Below, piece after piece: positions 54,351-62,545 of a stretch of DNA of 64,000 bases (position 1 is the first letter of the stretch; each line of letters opens with the position of its first letter). Both the position numbers and the translations under genes were made by a program. Source of the stretch: Burkholderiales bacterium Ga0077543 (GTDB lineage: Bacteria > Pseudomonadota > Gammaproteobacteria > Burkholderiales > Burkholderiaceae_C); assembly GCA_001464055.1 (NCBI GenBank), contig LNET01000063.1, forward strand, positions 1 through 64,000. Direction: 5' to 3'. Under the pieces are notes generated by a model. It searched no databases. It saw nothing but the letters and a program-made list of their open reading frames with translations, and was not told the origin of the DNA.

Positions 54351-55034
54351 ATGAGACTGGACAGCAACATGGGGGTCGGCGAGCGCGCGATTCGAGGTGC
54401 TGTCCGGTCCTGGCTGCTGAGAACGGCCGAGCCCGAGGCCTTTGTTCGCGATGAGTTGGCGGTCCGGCCGGCAAGGGTCGATCTCGTCCGTATCGGATCG
54501 CTCCTCGAAGGCTTCGAGATCAAAAGTGACTTTGACAATCTCGATCGTCTGCCCCGACAGGTCGAAGCGTTCAGTAGGCTCTTCGACTCCATGACCGTAG
54601 TAGTCGGTGAGCTGTTCGCACACGAGGTTGCTGGTACTGTGCCGCGTTGGTGGGGAATCAAGGTGGCGAGTAGCGCCAGCGATGGCGAAGTAAGACTGCG
54701 CGTGCTGCGCACCGGCGCGCGGAATCCGAATCAGTCAATCGAAGCCCTTGCGGAGATGCTATGGCGTGCGGAAGCCATGAACGCCCTGCAGGAACTGGCC
54801 GGCATTCAGGCCGCCAAGAGCTGGACTTCAGGGCAAGTGCGAGAGCGGCTTGTAGGGAGCGTCCCGATCGAGGCTCTGCACCGATTCGTCGTCCAGCGTC
54901 TGCGTGATCCATCGCGCATGGATACCTGGCTGCATGAGAGGGCAAAGGAAGCCGCCACCAAGCCTCGGCTGTCTTCATTTCGACGGGCTGCCGATCCGGT
55001 GCCAGCTCGGGCGGGCCGAAGCGCAACGCTCTAA
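54351..55034 (+). CDS. sce7726 family protein, PD-(D/E)xK nuclease-like
   Basis: A 227-aa protein. The sce7726 signature is at residues 35-75: ELAVRPARVDLVRIG, then GFEIKSDFDNLDRLPRQVEA and LFDSMTVVVGE. The spaced Asp44 and Glu56-x-Lys58 form a PD-(D/E)xK-type nuclease motif, the same fold class as TnsA and many restriction enzymes. A helical C-terminal half is unassigned. The start may be the ATG at 54351, with no Shine-Dalgarno sequence, or the ATG at 54369 (MGVGERAIRG). The stop overlaps the convergent tniQ stop. Catalysis is predicted, not shown for this family. Confidence 0.75.
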   Translation: MRLDSNMGVGERAIRGAVRSWLLRTAEPEAFVRDELAVRPARVDLVRIGSLLEGFEIKSDFDNLDRLPRQVEAFSRLFDSMTVVVGELFAHEVAGTVPRWWGIKVASSASDGEVRLRVLRTGARNPNQSIEALAEMLWRAEAMNALQELAGIQAAKSWTSGQVRERLVGSVPIEALHRFVVQRLRDPSRMDTWLHERAKEAATKPRLSSFRRAADPVPARAGRSATL

Positions 55035-56056
55035 GCCAGTCGATCGCGCCACTCGGAGAACTGCTCCGCGATCCCTGTGTACCAGGCCGGTGCTGCGTCG
55101 AATTCCCGCAGCAGGTGGTTGTACCTGATGGCCCGACTCTTCCATGCCTGACGCAGACGTGCCTCTGGATTCACCAGGACCCATGCACCGAACTGCAGGA
55201 GAACGTGTCGAGTCGCTGTCGGCAAAGACTCGATTGCAAGTCGCTTGCCTTGACCGATCGCGAGGTCCTCGACCCCTAAGCGATCTGCAACGAATCCCCG
55301 GAGTTCCACGGTGCGCCGGGCAGACAACATGAGGCGCACGAGGTGTCTAAGCACCACGACCCGGTCAGACGGAAAACTTGCAGACGGGTCGACCGAGACG
55401 GCATCCAGTGAGCTGACCGAGTCCGCAAGCAGGTCGAACGCCGGCTGTTCGAGTATTTGAATCGGCTGGGCCGGCGCGGTAGCCAGATTGAAGCCACATC
55501 GAAAGCACGCGGCCAAGGCACCGTTCTCCGGCACATACGGTCGACCCATGTCCATGCGGTGGAAGGCGACGCCGACTTCGCACTTCGGACAGCGATCCCA
55601 AAGCATGCACTGGTGCCTGAGACATACGGTCTTCAGCGCCACCCGCCACGTCTTGCGGAAGTACGGAATCTCGTCTTCGGCCAGACACCGCGCACAAAAC
55701 TGCTGTGCGTTGCCCATTCTCTGGCGGTGATAGACCTGTGCCGCCAAAACCCAAAGCAGGTTCCCCGACTCCTTGAACTGCGGGTACAGGACTCCTTCGA
55801 ACACACGCAAGGTCGTGCCTTCTGCTCTGGCTCGTGGCGTGCCAGTTCTGGCGATCAGTTCGCGCAGGAGCCATGCGGGTGCGAGCCTGTCGATATCCCG
55901 ATTCCAGACCTGCAGTCGATTGCCGAACAACAGGTTGCAGAAGGTCTGGACCTTGAGTCCGTGCCCATGCGCAAGTCTGACCAACCAGCACGACAGCAAC
56001 TCGTCGTCAAATGGTTTGTATCTTATCGGCCACAACGTCTCTGTGAGCCCTTGCAT
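55031..56056 (-). CDS. tniQ: TniQ family protein
   Basis: A 341-aa protein. The TniQ N-terminal motif is PFDDELLSCWLVRLAHGHGL (about 16-34). Zinc-finger residues follow: C121/C124 (CARC), C145 and H148, C156/C159 (CPKC), then C184/C187 (CFRCG). TniQ/TnsD proteins select the target site in Tn5053-, Tn7- and CRISPR-associated transposons. No transposase or AAA regulator gene is in the window. The gene has no Shine-Dalgarno sequence; its ATG comes 3 nt after the stop of the truncated MerR frame, suggesting re-initiation behind it. The sce7726 gene converges on its 3' end. Confidence 0.85.
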   Translation of the reverse strand: MQGLTETLWPIRYKPFDDELLSCWLVRLAHGHGLKVQTFCNLLFGNRLQVWNRDIDRLAPAWLLRELIARTGTPRARAEGTTLRVFEGVLYPQFKESGNLLWVLAAQVYHRQRMGNAQQFCARCLAEDEIPYFRKTWRVALKTVCLRHQCMLWDRCPKCEVGVAFHRMDMGRPYVPENGALAACFRCGFNLATAPAQPIQILEQPAFDLLADSVSSLDAVSVDPSASFPSDRVVVLRHLVRLMLSARRTVELRGFVADRLGVEDLAIGQGKRLAIESLPTATRHVLLQFGAWVLVNPEARLRQAWKSRAIRYNHLLREFDAAPAWYTGIAEQFSEWRDRLA

Positions 56057-56059
56057 GCT

Positions 56060-56161
56060 TCAGCCGCGGGCATCGATGCCTACGGCATCTAGCGTCGCGC
56101 CGTAAAGGCGGATGGTCTCGACCTGGGTCTGCGCCGCGAGCGCCAGTTCACCGATCTTCAT
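56060..56161 (-). pseudogene. truncated MerR-family metal regulator (CadR/PbrR-like 5' fragment)
   Basis: The ATG at 56159-56161 has a good Shine-Dalgarno (AGGAAAGGA) and encodes MKIGELALAAQTQVETIR, the start of a MerR winged-helix domain of the metal-sensing CadR/PbrR group, which normally goes on YYEREGLL. Here it changes to LYGATLDAVGIDARG and stops after 33 residues. The break at about 56095-56106 is where the accessory module was joined. It no longer encodes a regulator but may provide promoter and leader for tniQ. Confidence 0.8.
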
Positions 56162-56176
56162 GCCCGTGTCCTTTCC

Positions 56177-56515
56177 TCAGGTTGCCGCCCTGGGCTGCAG
56201 GGCAATGATTGCCATGCCGACAAGGCAGATGCCTCCACCGAAAAGGTCCCATCGCGTCGGGACCACACCGTCGACGCGCCACAGCCAGATCAGGGCCACG
56301 ACGACATACACACCGCCGTAGGCCGCATAGGTACGGCCTGCCGCACTGGGATGCAGCGTCAACAACCACGCGAACACCGCGAGCGATGCGGCCGCCGGCA
56401 GCAGCCACCAGACCGGCCGACCTTGCGTGAGCACCAGCCAGGGCAGGTAGCACCCGACGATCTCGGCAACAGCGGTGACGAAGAACAGTCCGGTGACGCG
56501 AAGGAAGTCGAACAT
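56177..56515 (-). CDS. YnfA family membrane protein
   Basis: A 112-aa protein with four hydrophobic helices in the UPF0060/YnfA pattern: [52 protein letters not shown] and [15 protein letters not shown]. These resemble small multidrug-resistance proteins, but YnfA function is not settled. It lies between the MerR-type promoter and the MerR fragment on the minus strand, 15 nt from the fragment, so both were probably transcribed together. Confidence 0.9.
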   Translation of the reverse strand: MFDFLRVTGLFFVTAVAEIVGCYLPWLVLTQGRPVWWLLPAAASLAVFAWLLTLHPSAAGRTYAAYGGVYVVVALIWLWRVDGVVPTRWDLFGGGICLVGMAIIALQPRAAT

Positions 56516-56573
56516 GGATCGAGGCTCTCTACGTTCATGACGGGGGGCGCCCAACACTTTGCAGCATAGCCGC

Positions 56574-56604
56574 TTGACTCTGGAGCCGCTACAGGGTTTC
56601 AAAT
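56574..56604 (+). promoter_or_regulatory. MerR-type promoter and operator upstream of the CDF gene
   Basis: TTGACT (-35, 56574-56579) and TCAAAT (-10, 56599-56604) are separated by 19 bp, the long spacer typical of MerR-activated promoters. The spacer holds a dyad (ACTCTGGAGCCGCTACAGGGT, 21 bp written here as two halves ACTCTGgAG and CTACAGgGT) like CadR/PbrR/ZntR operators. It faces the metal transporter gene. The local MerR gene is truncated, so activation would need a regulator encoded elsewhere. Confidence 0.7.
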
Positions 56605-56631
56605 GCCGGCATCGACACCCGAAAGCACCTC

Positions 56632-57264
56632 ATGAGCGACTCCTGCGGCAGCCACGGCTGCGCCACCCCTGCGGCCAGCCAGAGCCCGCGCTACCGGCGC
56701 GTGCTGTGGGCGGCGCTGATCATCAACCTGGCCATGTTCGGGGTCGAACTGGCCGGTGGCCTGAGCTCGGGATCGGTGTCGCTGCTGGCCGACGCCGTGG
56801 ACTTCTTCGGCGATGCGGCCAACTACGGCATCTCGCTGCTTGTGCTCGGCATGGCGCTGACCTGGCGGGCTCGGGCTGCCCTCTTCAAGGGCCTGACCAT
56901 GGGCGCCTTCGGTATCTTCGTTCTCGGACGCGCCGCCTGGTCGGCCGCTTCCGGCACCGTGCCCGAGCCGGGGACGATGGGCGCCATCGGCGCCCTGGCG
57001 CTGCTGGCCAACGTGTCGGTCGCAGCAATGCTCTACGCTTGGCGCGAGGGTGACGCCAACATGCGCTCGGTGTGGCTGTGCAGCCGCAACGACGCGATCG
57101 GCAACGTGGCGGTGATGGCCGCCGCGCTGGGCGTCTTCGGCACCGGCAGCGGCTGGCCCGACCTGGCGGTCGCTGCAGTCATGGGCGTGCTGGCGCTGAC
57201 CGCTGCGCGCTCGGTCATTCAGCAGGCAAGGGCTGAGCTTCGCCCCGTGCCGGCGCACGCCTGA
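56632..57264 (+). CDS. CDF-type cation transporter
   Basis: A 210-aa inner-membrane protein with about six helices. A His/Cys-rich N-terminus (DSCGSHGCATP) could bind metal. The metal-site helices carry LLADAVDFFGDAANYG and SRNDAIGNVAVMAAA, the D-x3-D arrangement of a divergent cation-diffusion-facilitator branch common near cadR/pbrR genes. There is no large cytoplasmic C-terminal domain. It probably exports Zn, Cd, Co or Pb. The MerR-type promoter lies 28 bp upstream. The transglutaminase-like gene starts 12 nt after its stop. Confidence 0.85.
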   Translation: MSDSCGSHGCATPAASQSPRYRRVLWAALIINLAMFGVELAGGLSSGSVSLLADAVDFFGDAANYGISLLVLGMALTWRARAALFKGLTMGAFGIFVLGRAAWSAASGTVPEPGTMGAIGALALLANVSVAAMLYAWREGDANMRSVWLCSRNDAIGNVAVMAAALGVFGTGSGWPDLAVAAVMGVLALTAARSVIQQARAELRPVPAHA

Positions 57265-57276
57265 CAGGAGCGACCC

Positions 57277-57989
57277 ATGTCCGACGCAATCCAACGCTGC
57301 TGGCCGCGACCCCGCTGCTGAATGTCCACCACCCCGAGATCGAGGCGCTCGTCGCCGCCCGTGGCTGGCGCGCCCTGCGCCCCTACGACCGCATCGGTGC
57401 CGCCTACGACTTCGTCCGCAACGAGGTCACCTTCGGCTACAACGAGGGCGACGAGCTGCCGGCATCCAGCGTGCTGGCCGACAGCATCGGCCAGTGCAAC
57501 ACCAAGAGCACGCTGCTGATGACCTTGCTTCGCGCGGTGGGCATTCCATGCCGCTTCCACGGTTTCACCATCGACAAGGCCTTGCAGAAGGGCGCAATCA
57601 CGGGACTGGCCTACTGGCTGGCGCCGCAGCGCATCATCCACAGCTGGATCGAGGTCAACCTCGAAGGCCGCTGGATCGCGCTGGAAGGCTTCATCCTCGA
57701 TCAGCCGTACCTGGCCAGCCTGCAGCGCCGGTTTCCGCAGGCCCGCCGCTTCTGTGGCTACGGTGCTGCAACGCCCGACCTGTCGGCGCCCGGCGTCGAA
57801 TGGCGGGGCCAGGACACCTATATCCAGAAGGAAGGCATCGCCGACGACTTCGGTGTGTTCGACAGTCCGGACGTCTTCTACGCGCGTCACGGGTCCAATC
57901 TCTCCGGCCTTAAACGCTGGCTGTACCGGGACGCAATCCGGCATGCGATGAACCGCAACGTCGCCTGCATCCGCAAGTCAAAGTGGTGA
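57277..57989 (+). pseudogene. transglutaminase-like cysteine protease family gene, frameshifted near its start
   Basis: The ATG at 57277 has AGGAG seven bases upstream and begins MSDAI, but the frame then diverges. From about 57288 another frame encodes PTLLAATPLLNVHHPEIEAL, DFVRNEVTFGYNEGDELP, the Cys in IGQCNTKSTLL and His in IHSWIEVNLEGRW, ending NVACIRKSKW. The Cys/His residues fit a transglutaminase-like hydrolase. The distance from ATG to stop (713 nt) is not a multiple of three, so a small deletion near 57290 is likely, either real or an assembly error. It is coupled to the CDF transporter upstream. Confidence 0.7.
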
Positions 57990-58053
57990 AAACCAACGAC
58001 CTGCTTGCCTTGCCAGCGCCTGAACAAACCCTGTAGCAGCTAGACTCTCTCCC

Positions 58054-58464
58054 GTGCGTCGTTATCTCGCCATTTTTCTGCTCGCCATGCTTCCGCTCCA
58101 GTTCAGCTGGGCAGCGGTGGCTTCTTATTGCGCGCATGAGAGGCAGGCGAGCACCGGGCCTTTTGGTCACCATGACCACAAGCACTACGCCCACGCCGGC
58201 GGCGATGCCGGGTCGGCTGCAGACGCGGGTGCAGATCTGACTCCTTCTCAGAGCGAGGCAAGTGGCGTCAAGGGCGACAACTTGCCTGGCGCCATGGACC
58301 TGGACTGCGGTCATTGCCACGGCACCTGCAGCGCGATGCTGACATTGCCGATGGGTCTGCCCGGCGCGCTCTCAACCGCGTTGCCCAGCGTCACCCTCAA
58401 GGAGGCGGGTGGTGCACACGCACCAACACGACCCGAACGCCCTCAGTGGTTGCCCCTCGCCTGA
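58054..58464 (+). CDS. czcI: CzcI-like periplasmic metal-resistance protein
   Basis: A 136-aa protein with GTG start and a signal peptide (YLAIFLLAMLPLQFSWAAVAS). Mature metal-binding segments follow: YCAHERQAST, GHHDHKHYAHAG and a central DLDCGHCHGTCSAML. This is the layout of CzcI, a small periplasmic protein encoded in front of czcCBA efflux genes in Cupriavidus and relatives. Here no czcC, czcB or czcA follows, so it is an orphan. A stem-loop at its stop may end the transcript. Confidence 0.8.
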   Translation: MRRYLAIFLLAMLPLQFSWAAVASYCAHERQASTGPFGHHDHKHYAHAGGDAGSAADAGADLTPSQSEASGVKGDNLPGAMDLDCGHCHGTCSAMLTLPMGLPGALSTALPSVTLKEAGGAHAPTRPERPQWLPLA

Positions 58465-58473
58465 TCGGCGAGG
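58455..58473 (+). terminator. stem-loop at the czcI stop codon
   Basis: CCTCGCC (58455-58461), loop TGATC, GGCGAGG (58467-58473), followed by CGGGTCTCTTCCCTTT. The czcI stop is in the loop. Possible terminator, with a pyrimidine-rich rather than pure T tail. Confidence 0.45.
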
Positions 58474-58883
58474 CGGGTCTCTTCCCTTTCTGAAGCCCGT
58501 TCGCGCCTGAGTGCGCGCCGCAGCATGCGGCGCCGTCGGGCACGACGCGACCCCTGTGTCGCCGCTTGCCGATCTCCCGTGAGTTGTTATCAACACTGGA
58601 GCATCGAATGACAGCAACGTATCGAACGACGGACAGGCGGCCAAGCTGCTGCTGCCCCAAACCGGTAGCCGCCGGCAACGCAACCAAAGAGACTCAGGCC
58701 GGGCGAAGCGCCCTCAGCGCGGCAAGTTTGCGCGTCGGATCGCAGCAAAGGCATTGTGCAGAAGCAGAACGACAGCCACCAGCAGCGCCGTTGTCCTCGG
58801 AGGCATGTGGGCGCCGCAAAACGCCAGCGGCGAGGTGGCCCGACAACAGGCCAGGTTCGCCGCCTCCCGAGATCCTCGACCGA
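58465..58883. other. 419-bp stretch without a recognisable gene
   Basis: After the czcI stem-loop I see a GC-rich inverted repeat (GCGCCGCA-type around 58518-58540) and short open frames with no start context, codon bias or recognisable motif on either strand. In relatives czcCBA would begin here, so this is most likely degraded sequence left after loss of the efflux genes. Confidence 0.5.
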
Positions 58884-59219
58884 TCAGCCAGCAGTCGATT
58901 CCAGTCGTGCCCGCCGCGCTTCGGGGGACTCGTTGCGCATCTCGTTGATGACTTCCTGACGCGTCTTGCCCGGACCGGTGCTCTTGACGGGCAGGGGTGC
59001 GTTGCGCTGCATCAGCGCGAGCGTGCCGTCCTTTCGGGCGGCATCGAGTTCAGCCAGCACCTCGGCGCGCGTCTTGCCGTTCTTGGCGTGATCCGGGTGG
59101 TACGTGAATCCGGCTTCGCCGCTGGCAGCGTGGTACAGCGCCGTGGCCTGCGACAAGCCTGGCAGAGCGACGGCGGTGATGACGGCAACGGTAGCGAATG
59201 CAAACTTGAACGAGCTCAT
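58884..59219 (-). CDS. DUF4148 domain-containing exported protein
   Basis: A 111-aa protein with a signal peptide (FAFATVAVITAVALPGLSQATA). The DUF4148 pattern follows twice: GKTRAEVLAELDAARKDGTL and GKTRQEVINEMRNESPEARR. I take the ATG at 59219 because AAGGA lies nine bases before it; an ATG at 59228 is too close to it. Such small periplasmic proteins are abundant in Burkholderiales and often sit beside metal two-component systems. Function unknown. It is divergent from the czcR-like gene. Confidence 0.88.
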   Translation of the reverse strand: MSSFKFAFATVAVITAVALPGLSQATALYHAASGEAGFTYHPDHAKNGKTRAEVLAELDAARKDGTLALMQRNAPLPVKSTGPGKTRQEVINEMRNESPEARRARLESTAG

Positions 59220-59377
59220 GGTGTCCATTCCTTGGTTGGGAAGTTCCCGCAAGCAACCTGCAGCGGGATGCCTGACGGCATGAGCAGTAATCTAAAAATC
59301 GCGCTCCAACAGAGACAGGTCCGGCAGATGACAGTTTGGACAGGTTGTTGGCTGAGCCTCACCAAGGGCTGCGCGCA

Positions 59378-60064
59378 ATGAAGCTGCTGGTGATCGAAGA
59401 CGAGGTCAAGCTGGCCGATTACCTGCGCAAGGGACTGACGGAAGAGGGATTCGTGGTGGACGTTGCGCACAACGGTGTCGACGGCCTTCACCTCGCCATG
59501 GAGTCCGACTACGAGCTGCTGGTGCTGGACGGCATGTTGCCCGGTATTGATGGCCTGAGCCTGCTTACCGCCCTGCGGCAGAGCAAACAGACGCCGGTGC
59601 TGATGTTGACCGCCCGCGTGCGCGTCGAGGATCGGGTGCGTGGCCTGCAGAGCGGTGCTGACGACTACCTCATCAAGCCCTTCGCGTTTTCTGAACTGCT
59701 GGCGCGCATCCAGGGTTTGCTGCGGCGTGCCGGCCCAGCCCGCGCCCCGGGGAGCGCGACTGTTCTCGGGCTGGCGGACCTGGAGATCGACCTCGTACGC
59801 CGCAAAGCGATGCGTGCCGGACGAAGGCTTGACCTGACAGCGCAGGAATTCAGCTTGCTCGCGTTGTTCGTGCGCCGACAGGGCGAAGTGCTGTCGCGCA
59901 CCGAGATCGCCGAGCAGGTGTGGGACATGAATTTCGACAGCGCCACCAACGTCGTCGACGTCGCCATCCGCCGCCTGCGGAGCAAGCTCGACGCGCCCTT
60001 CGAGGGCACCCTGCTCCACACCGTGCGGGGCATGGGTTATGTGCTGGAGGTGCGAAACACATGA
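59378..60064 (+). CDS. czcR: heavy-metal response regulator (CzcR/CopR/IrlR type)
   Basis: A 228-aa OmpR/PhoB-class regulator. The receiver has [11 protein letters not shown], the phospho-acceptor Asp in [14 protein letters not shown], Thr in [12 protein letters not shown] and Lys in YLIKPFAF. The C-terminal winged helix shows [22 protein letters not shown] and [29 protein letters not shown] is typical of the heavy-metal subgroup. The kinase gene overlaps its stop by 4 nt. The gap to DUF4148 contains ATGACAGTTTGGACAG near 59328, only weakly like known CusR/CopR boxes. Confidence 0.92.
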   Translation: MKLLVIEDEVKLADYLRKGLTEEGFVVDVAHNGVDGLHLAMESDYELLVLDGMLPGIDGLSLLTALRQSKQTPVLMLTARVRVEDRVRGLQSGADDYLIKPFAFSELLARIQGLLRRAGPARAPGSATVLGLADLEIDLVRRKAMRAGRRLDLTAQEFSLLALFVRRQGEVLSRTEIAEQVWDMNFDSATNVVDVAIRRLRSKLDAPFEGTLLHTVRGMGYVLEVRNT

Positions 60065-61458
60065 GCCGCAGCCGCATAGGGTCGTTGGGGCGCCGGCTGT
60101 CGTACTGGCTGGCCCTGCAGAGCCTCGTGGGTCTGGTCGTGGTCTGTGCAGCGGTGTATGGCGCAACGCACCTGGGCTTCCAGTCCCGTCAGGCGGAGGA
60201 AATGGTGCAAAAGCAGGTGCAGCTCCGACACCTGCTCGCGGAGGCGGCGCGCGATGGTGACGTTGCGACCCTGAAGCACAAGCTCGACGACTTCTTCGTC
60301 GGGCACCCAGACATGGAGCTTGCACTGACCCGGGCGTCTGACGGTTCAGAGTTCTATCGGCGGTCTGCGCCAAGCCCAGCGATCGACCAGCGCGTCGCGC
60401 GTTTCACAGTACCCGCGCCGGCGCCAGCGCAAGGGACACTCGACGCCGTACTGATGCTGGACATTCGGGACGACGCTGCACTGCTGAGTCGTATCGGGTT
60501 CACGCTCGCCTTCGCTGCCCTGGCCGGCACGCTTCTCGTGTCGGCAGGCGGGTTCCTTCTTGTGCGCTTGGGCTTGCGCCCAGTGCGCGACCTGGTGGAT
60601 CAGACCCGCCAACTTGCTGCCGACACGCTGCACAGGCGTCTGGACGGCTCCGCACAGCCTGAGGAACTTGAGCCGCTGATTGCCCAGTTCAACGAGTTGC
60701 TCGGCCGGCTGGAGCTGGCTTACGTGCAAATGGAAGGCTTCAACGCCGATGTGGCCCATGAGCTGTGCACCCCGCTGGCCACACTGATCAGCAGCACCGA
60801 GCTCGCGCTGCGCAAGGCCCGGGATGCCACTGAACTGCGCGAGGTGCTTGGCTCGAATCTGGAGGAGCTTCAACGCGTTGCCAGCATCGTCCACGACATG
60901 CTGTTCCTGTCGCAGGCGGACCGCGGCGTCATCGCACGACGCGTTCCGACCACCAGCCTGGCCGCGTTGGCGCTGCAGGTGTGCAACTACCATGAAGCTG
61001 CGCTCGAGGATGCGGGCCTGGCTCTGGAGATCGTCGGCGACGCCTCAGGCAGCTTCGACACCCCGTTGCTGCAACGGGCACTGTCGAATCTGGTCGGCAA
61101 CGCCACACGCTATGCGCAGCGCGGCTCCACGGTGCGTGTTGAGATCATCCAGTCACCGCCCGGCGAAGTGCAGTTCCGGGTGGTCAATCGCGGCACCGCG
61201 ATCGAGCCCAGTCACCTTCCGCGCTTGTTCGACCGCTTCTATCGCGGCGATCCTTCGCGCAGCCACGCGGATCGCAACCACGGGCTCGGGCTGGCCATCG
61301 TGGCGGCCATCGCGCGCATGCACGGAGGGCGGCCCCTGGCCACATCGGCCGACGGCATCTCTTCAATCGGCATGAGCTTGAAGGACGGGTCGGCAGAGTA
61401 CGAACTTCCGGTGCAAGCCACTCCAGCAGCAACCGTGGGTGTGATGCCTGGGCCTTGA
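60061..61458 (+). CDS. czcS: heavy-metal sensor histidine kinase (CzcS/IrlS type)
   Basis: A 465-aa inner-membrane kinase: first helix at about residues 14-36 ([20 protein letters not shown]), a periplasmic sensor region, second helix at about 140-170 ([20 protein letters not shown]), HAMP, then HisKA with His in [15 protein letters not shown]. The HATPase has [12 protein letters not shown], the FDRFYRGD box and [16 protein letters not shown]. It overlaps the regulator gene (ATGA). It is expected to sense periplasmic Zn, Cd, Co or Cu and control nearby efflux genes. Confidence 0.92.
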   Translation: MSRSRIGSLGRRLSYWLALQSLVGLVVVCAAVYGATHLGFQSRQAEEMVQKQVQLRHLLAEAARDGDVATLKHKLDDFFVGHPDMELALTRASDGSEFYRRSAPSPAIDQRVARFTVPAPAPAQGTLDAVLMLDIRDDAALLSRIGFTLAFAALAGTLLVSAGGFLLVRLGLRPVRDLVDQTRQLAADTLHRRLDGSAQPEELEPLIAQFNELLGRLELAYVQMEGFNADVAHELCTPLATLISSTELALRKARDATELREVLGSNLEELQRVASIVHDMLFLSQADRGVIARRVPTTSLAALALQVCNYHEAALEDAGLALEIVGDASGSFDTPLLQRALSNLVGNATRYAQRGSTVRVEIIQSPPGEVQFRVVNRGTAIEPSHLPRLFDRFYRGDPSRSHADRNHGLGLAIVAAIARMHGGRPLATSADGISSIGMSLKDGSAEYELPVQATPAATVGVMPGP

Positions 61459-61522
61459 ACGCCAACGGGCAGATCCTGATTCCCGTGCGACGATGCCCAA
61501 TTTGAACAGGAGTGAGTTAGAC

Positions 61523-62497
61523 GTGAACGTGCAGTTGATCAGGGAGGCGCTTGAGAACCGGCAGATCTTCATCTACTTCGGTGCCGTCGCGGCCGCAGTG
61601 GCCGCGGCCTACGCAGTGCCTGGCACGACGGCACTGGAGATCGTCGTGAACCCGGCCTTGGCGCTGATGCTGTACCTGACGTTCCTGCAGGTGCCGATGC
61701 CGGAACTGAAGCAGGCATTTGGGCAAGTGCGCTTCCTCGGCGCGCTGCTCGTTGCCAATTTCCTGGTCGTGCCGCTTCTCGTGTGGGCGCTCATCCAATT
61801 CCTTCCCGTCGATCCGCTGCTGCGGCTGGGCGTGCTGCTGGTACTGCTCACGCCCTGCATCGACTATGTCGTCACTTTCTCTCACTTGGGGCGTGCCGAC
61901 GCACGTCTGCTGCTGGCCGCAACCCCGATGCTGCTCGTCGCCCAAATGCTGTTGTTGCCGGGGTATCTGGCGGTGTTTCTCGGCGAGGACGCAGCCCGGC
62001 TCGTCAGCATGGGCCCCTTCGTTCACGCCTTCGCATGGCTGATCGTTGCGCCCTTGGTGCTCGCCGCACTGACGCAATTCTGGGCTGCCAGAAGCTCGGT
62101 CGCGTCGCGCGTACTGGTGACGCTCGGGCTGTTGCCAGTCCCGGCAACAGCGTTGGTGCTCTTCGTTGTCGTCGCAGCTGTTTTGCCACAACTTGGGCCG
62201 GCCGCCGGCTCCGTCTGGACAGTGGTGCCCATCTATGTTGCCTTCGCCGTCATCTCACCCGCGCTTGGCTGGCTGGTGGCTCGGTCGTTTCGCCTCGAAG
62301 CTGAAGCCGGGCGATCGGTCGCGTTCAGCACCGGAACGCGGAACTCGCTCGTGGTGCTTCCGCTGGCCTTGGCCGTCCCCGGGGCACTCCCGGTCCTGCC
62401 CGCGGTCATCGTCACCCAGACTCTCGTGGAACTGCTCAGCGAACTGATCTATGTGCGCCTGATCGCAAGGCTGGGTCGCGACTCCTTCCGAGCCTAG
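61523..62497 (+). CDS. arsenic resistance permease (bile acid:sodium symporter/ACR3-like)
   Basis: About 324 aa from the GTG at 61523, which follows AGGAG; the ATG at 61493 would add ten residues. Ten hydrophobic helices are visible, including the BART-superfamily segments LEIVVNPALALMLYLTFLQV, VLLTPCIDYVVTFSHLGRAD with the conserved Cys, and AFSTGTRNSLVVLPLALAVP. The family exports arsenite or antimonite, though some members serve other anions. It lies 64 nt behind the czcS-like gene, so it may share that transcript. Confidence 0.82.
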   Translation: MNVQLIREALENRQIFIYFGAVAAAVAAAYAVPGTTALEIVVNPALALMLYLTFLQVPMPELKQAFGQVRFLGALLVANFLVVPLLVWALIQFLPVDPLLRLGVLLVLLTPCIDYVVTFSHLGRADARLLLAATPMLLVAQMLLLPGYLAVFLGEDAARLVSMGPFVHAFAWLIVAPLVLAALTQFWAARSSVASRVLVTLGLLPVPATALVLFVVVAAVLPQLGPAAGSVWTVVPIYVAFAVISPALGWLVARSFRLEAEAGRSVAFSTGTRNSLVVLPLALAVPGALPVLPAVIVTQTLVELLSELIYVRLIARLGRDSFRA

Positions 62498-62545
62498 CAG
62501 GCGGGGGGTCACGCCTGCGCCAGCGTGAGATCGCCCTCGGGGGTC

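Noticed and set aside
56069-56080. GGCATCGATGCC palindrome as a transposon inverted repeat or res site
   Set aside because: A single 12-bp palindrome is too short, and I find no counterpart at the lipA end.
59328-59343. CusR/CopR-type box before czcR (ATGACAGTTTGGACAG)
   Set aside because: Only one half resembles the consensus; the second half does not complete the inverted repeat.
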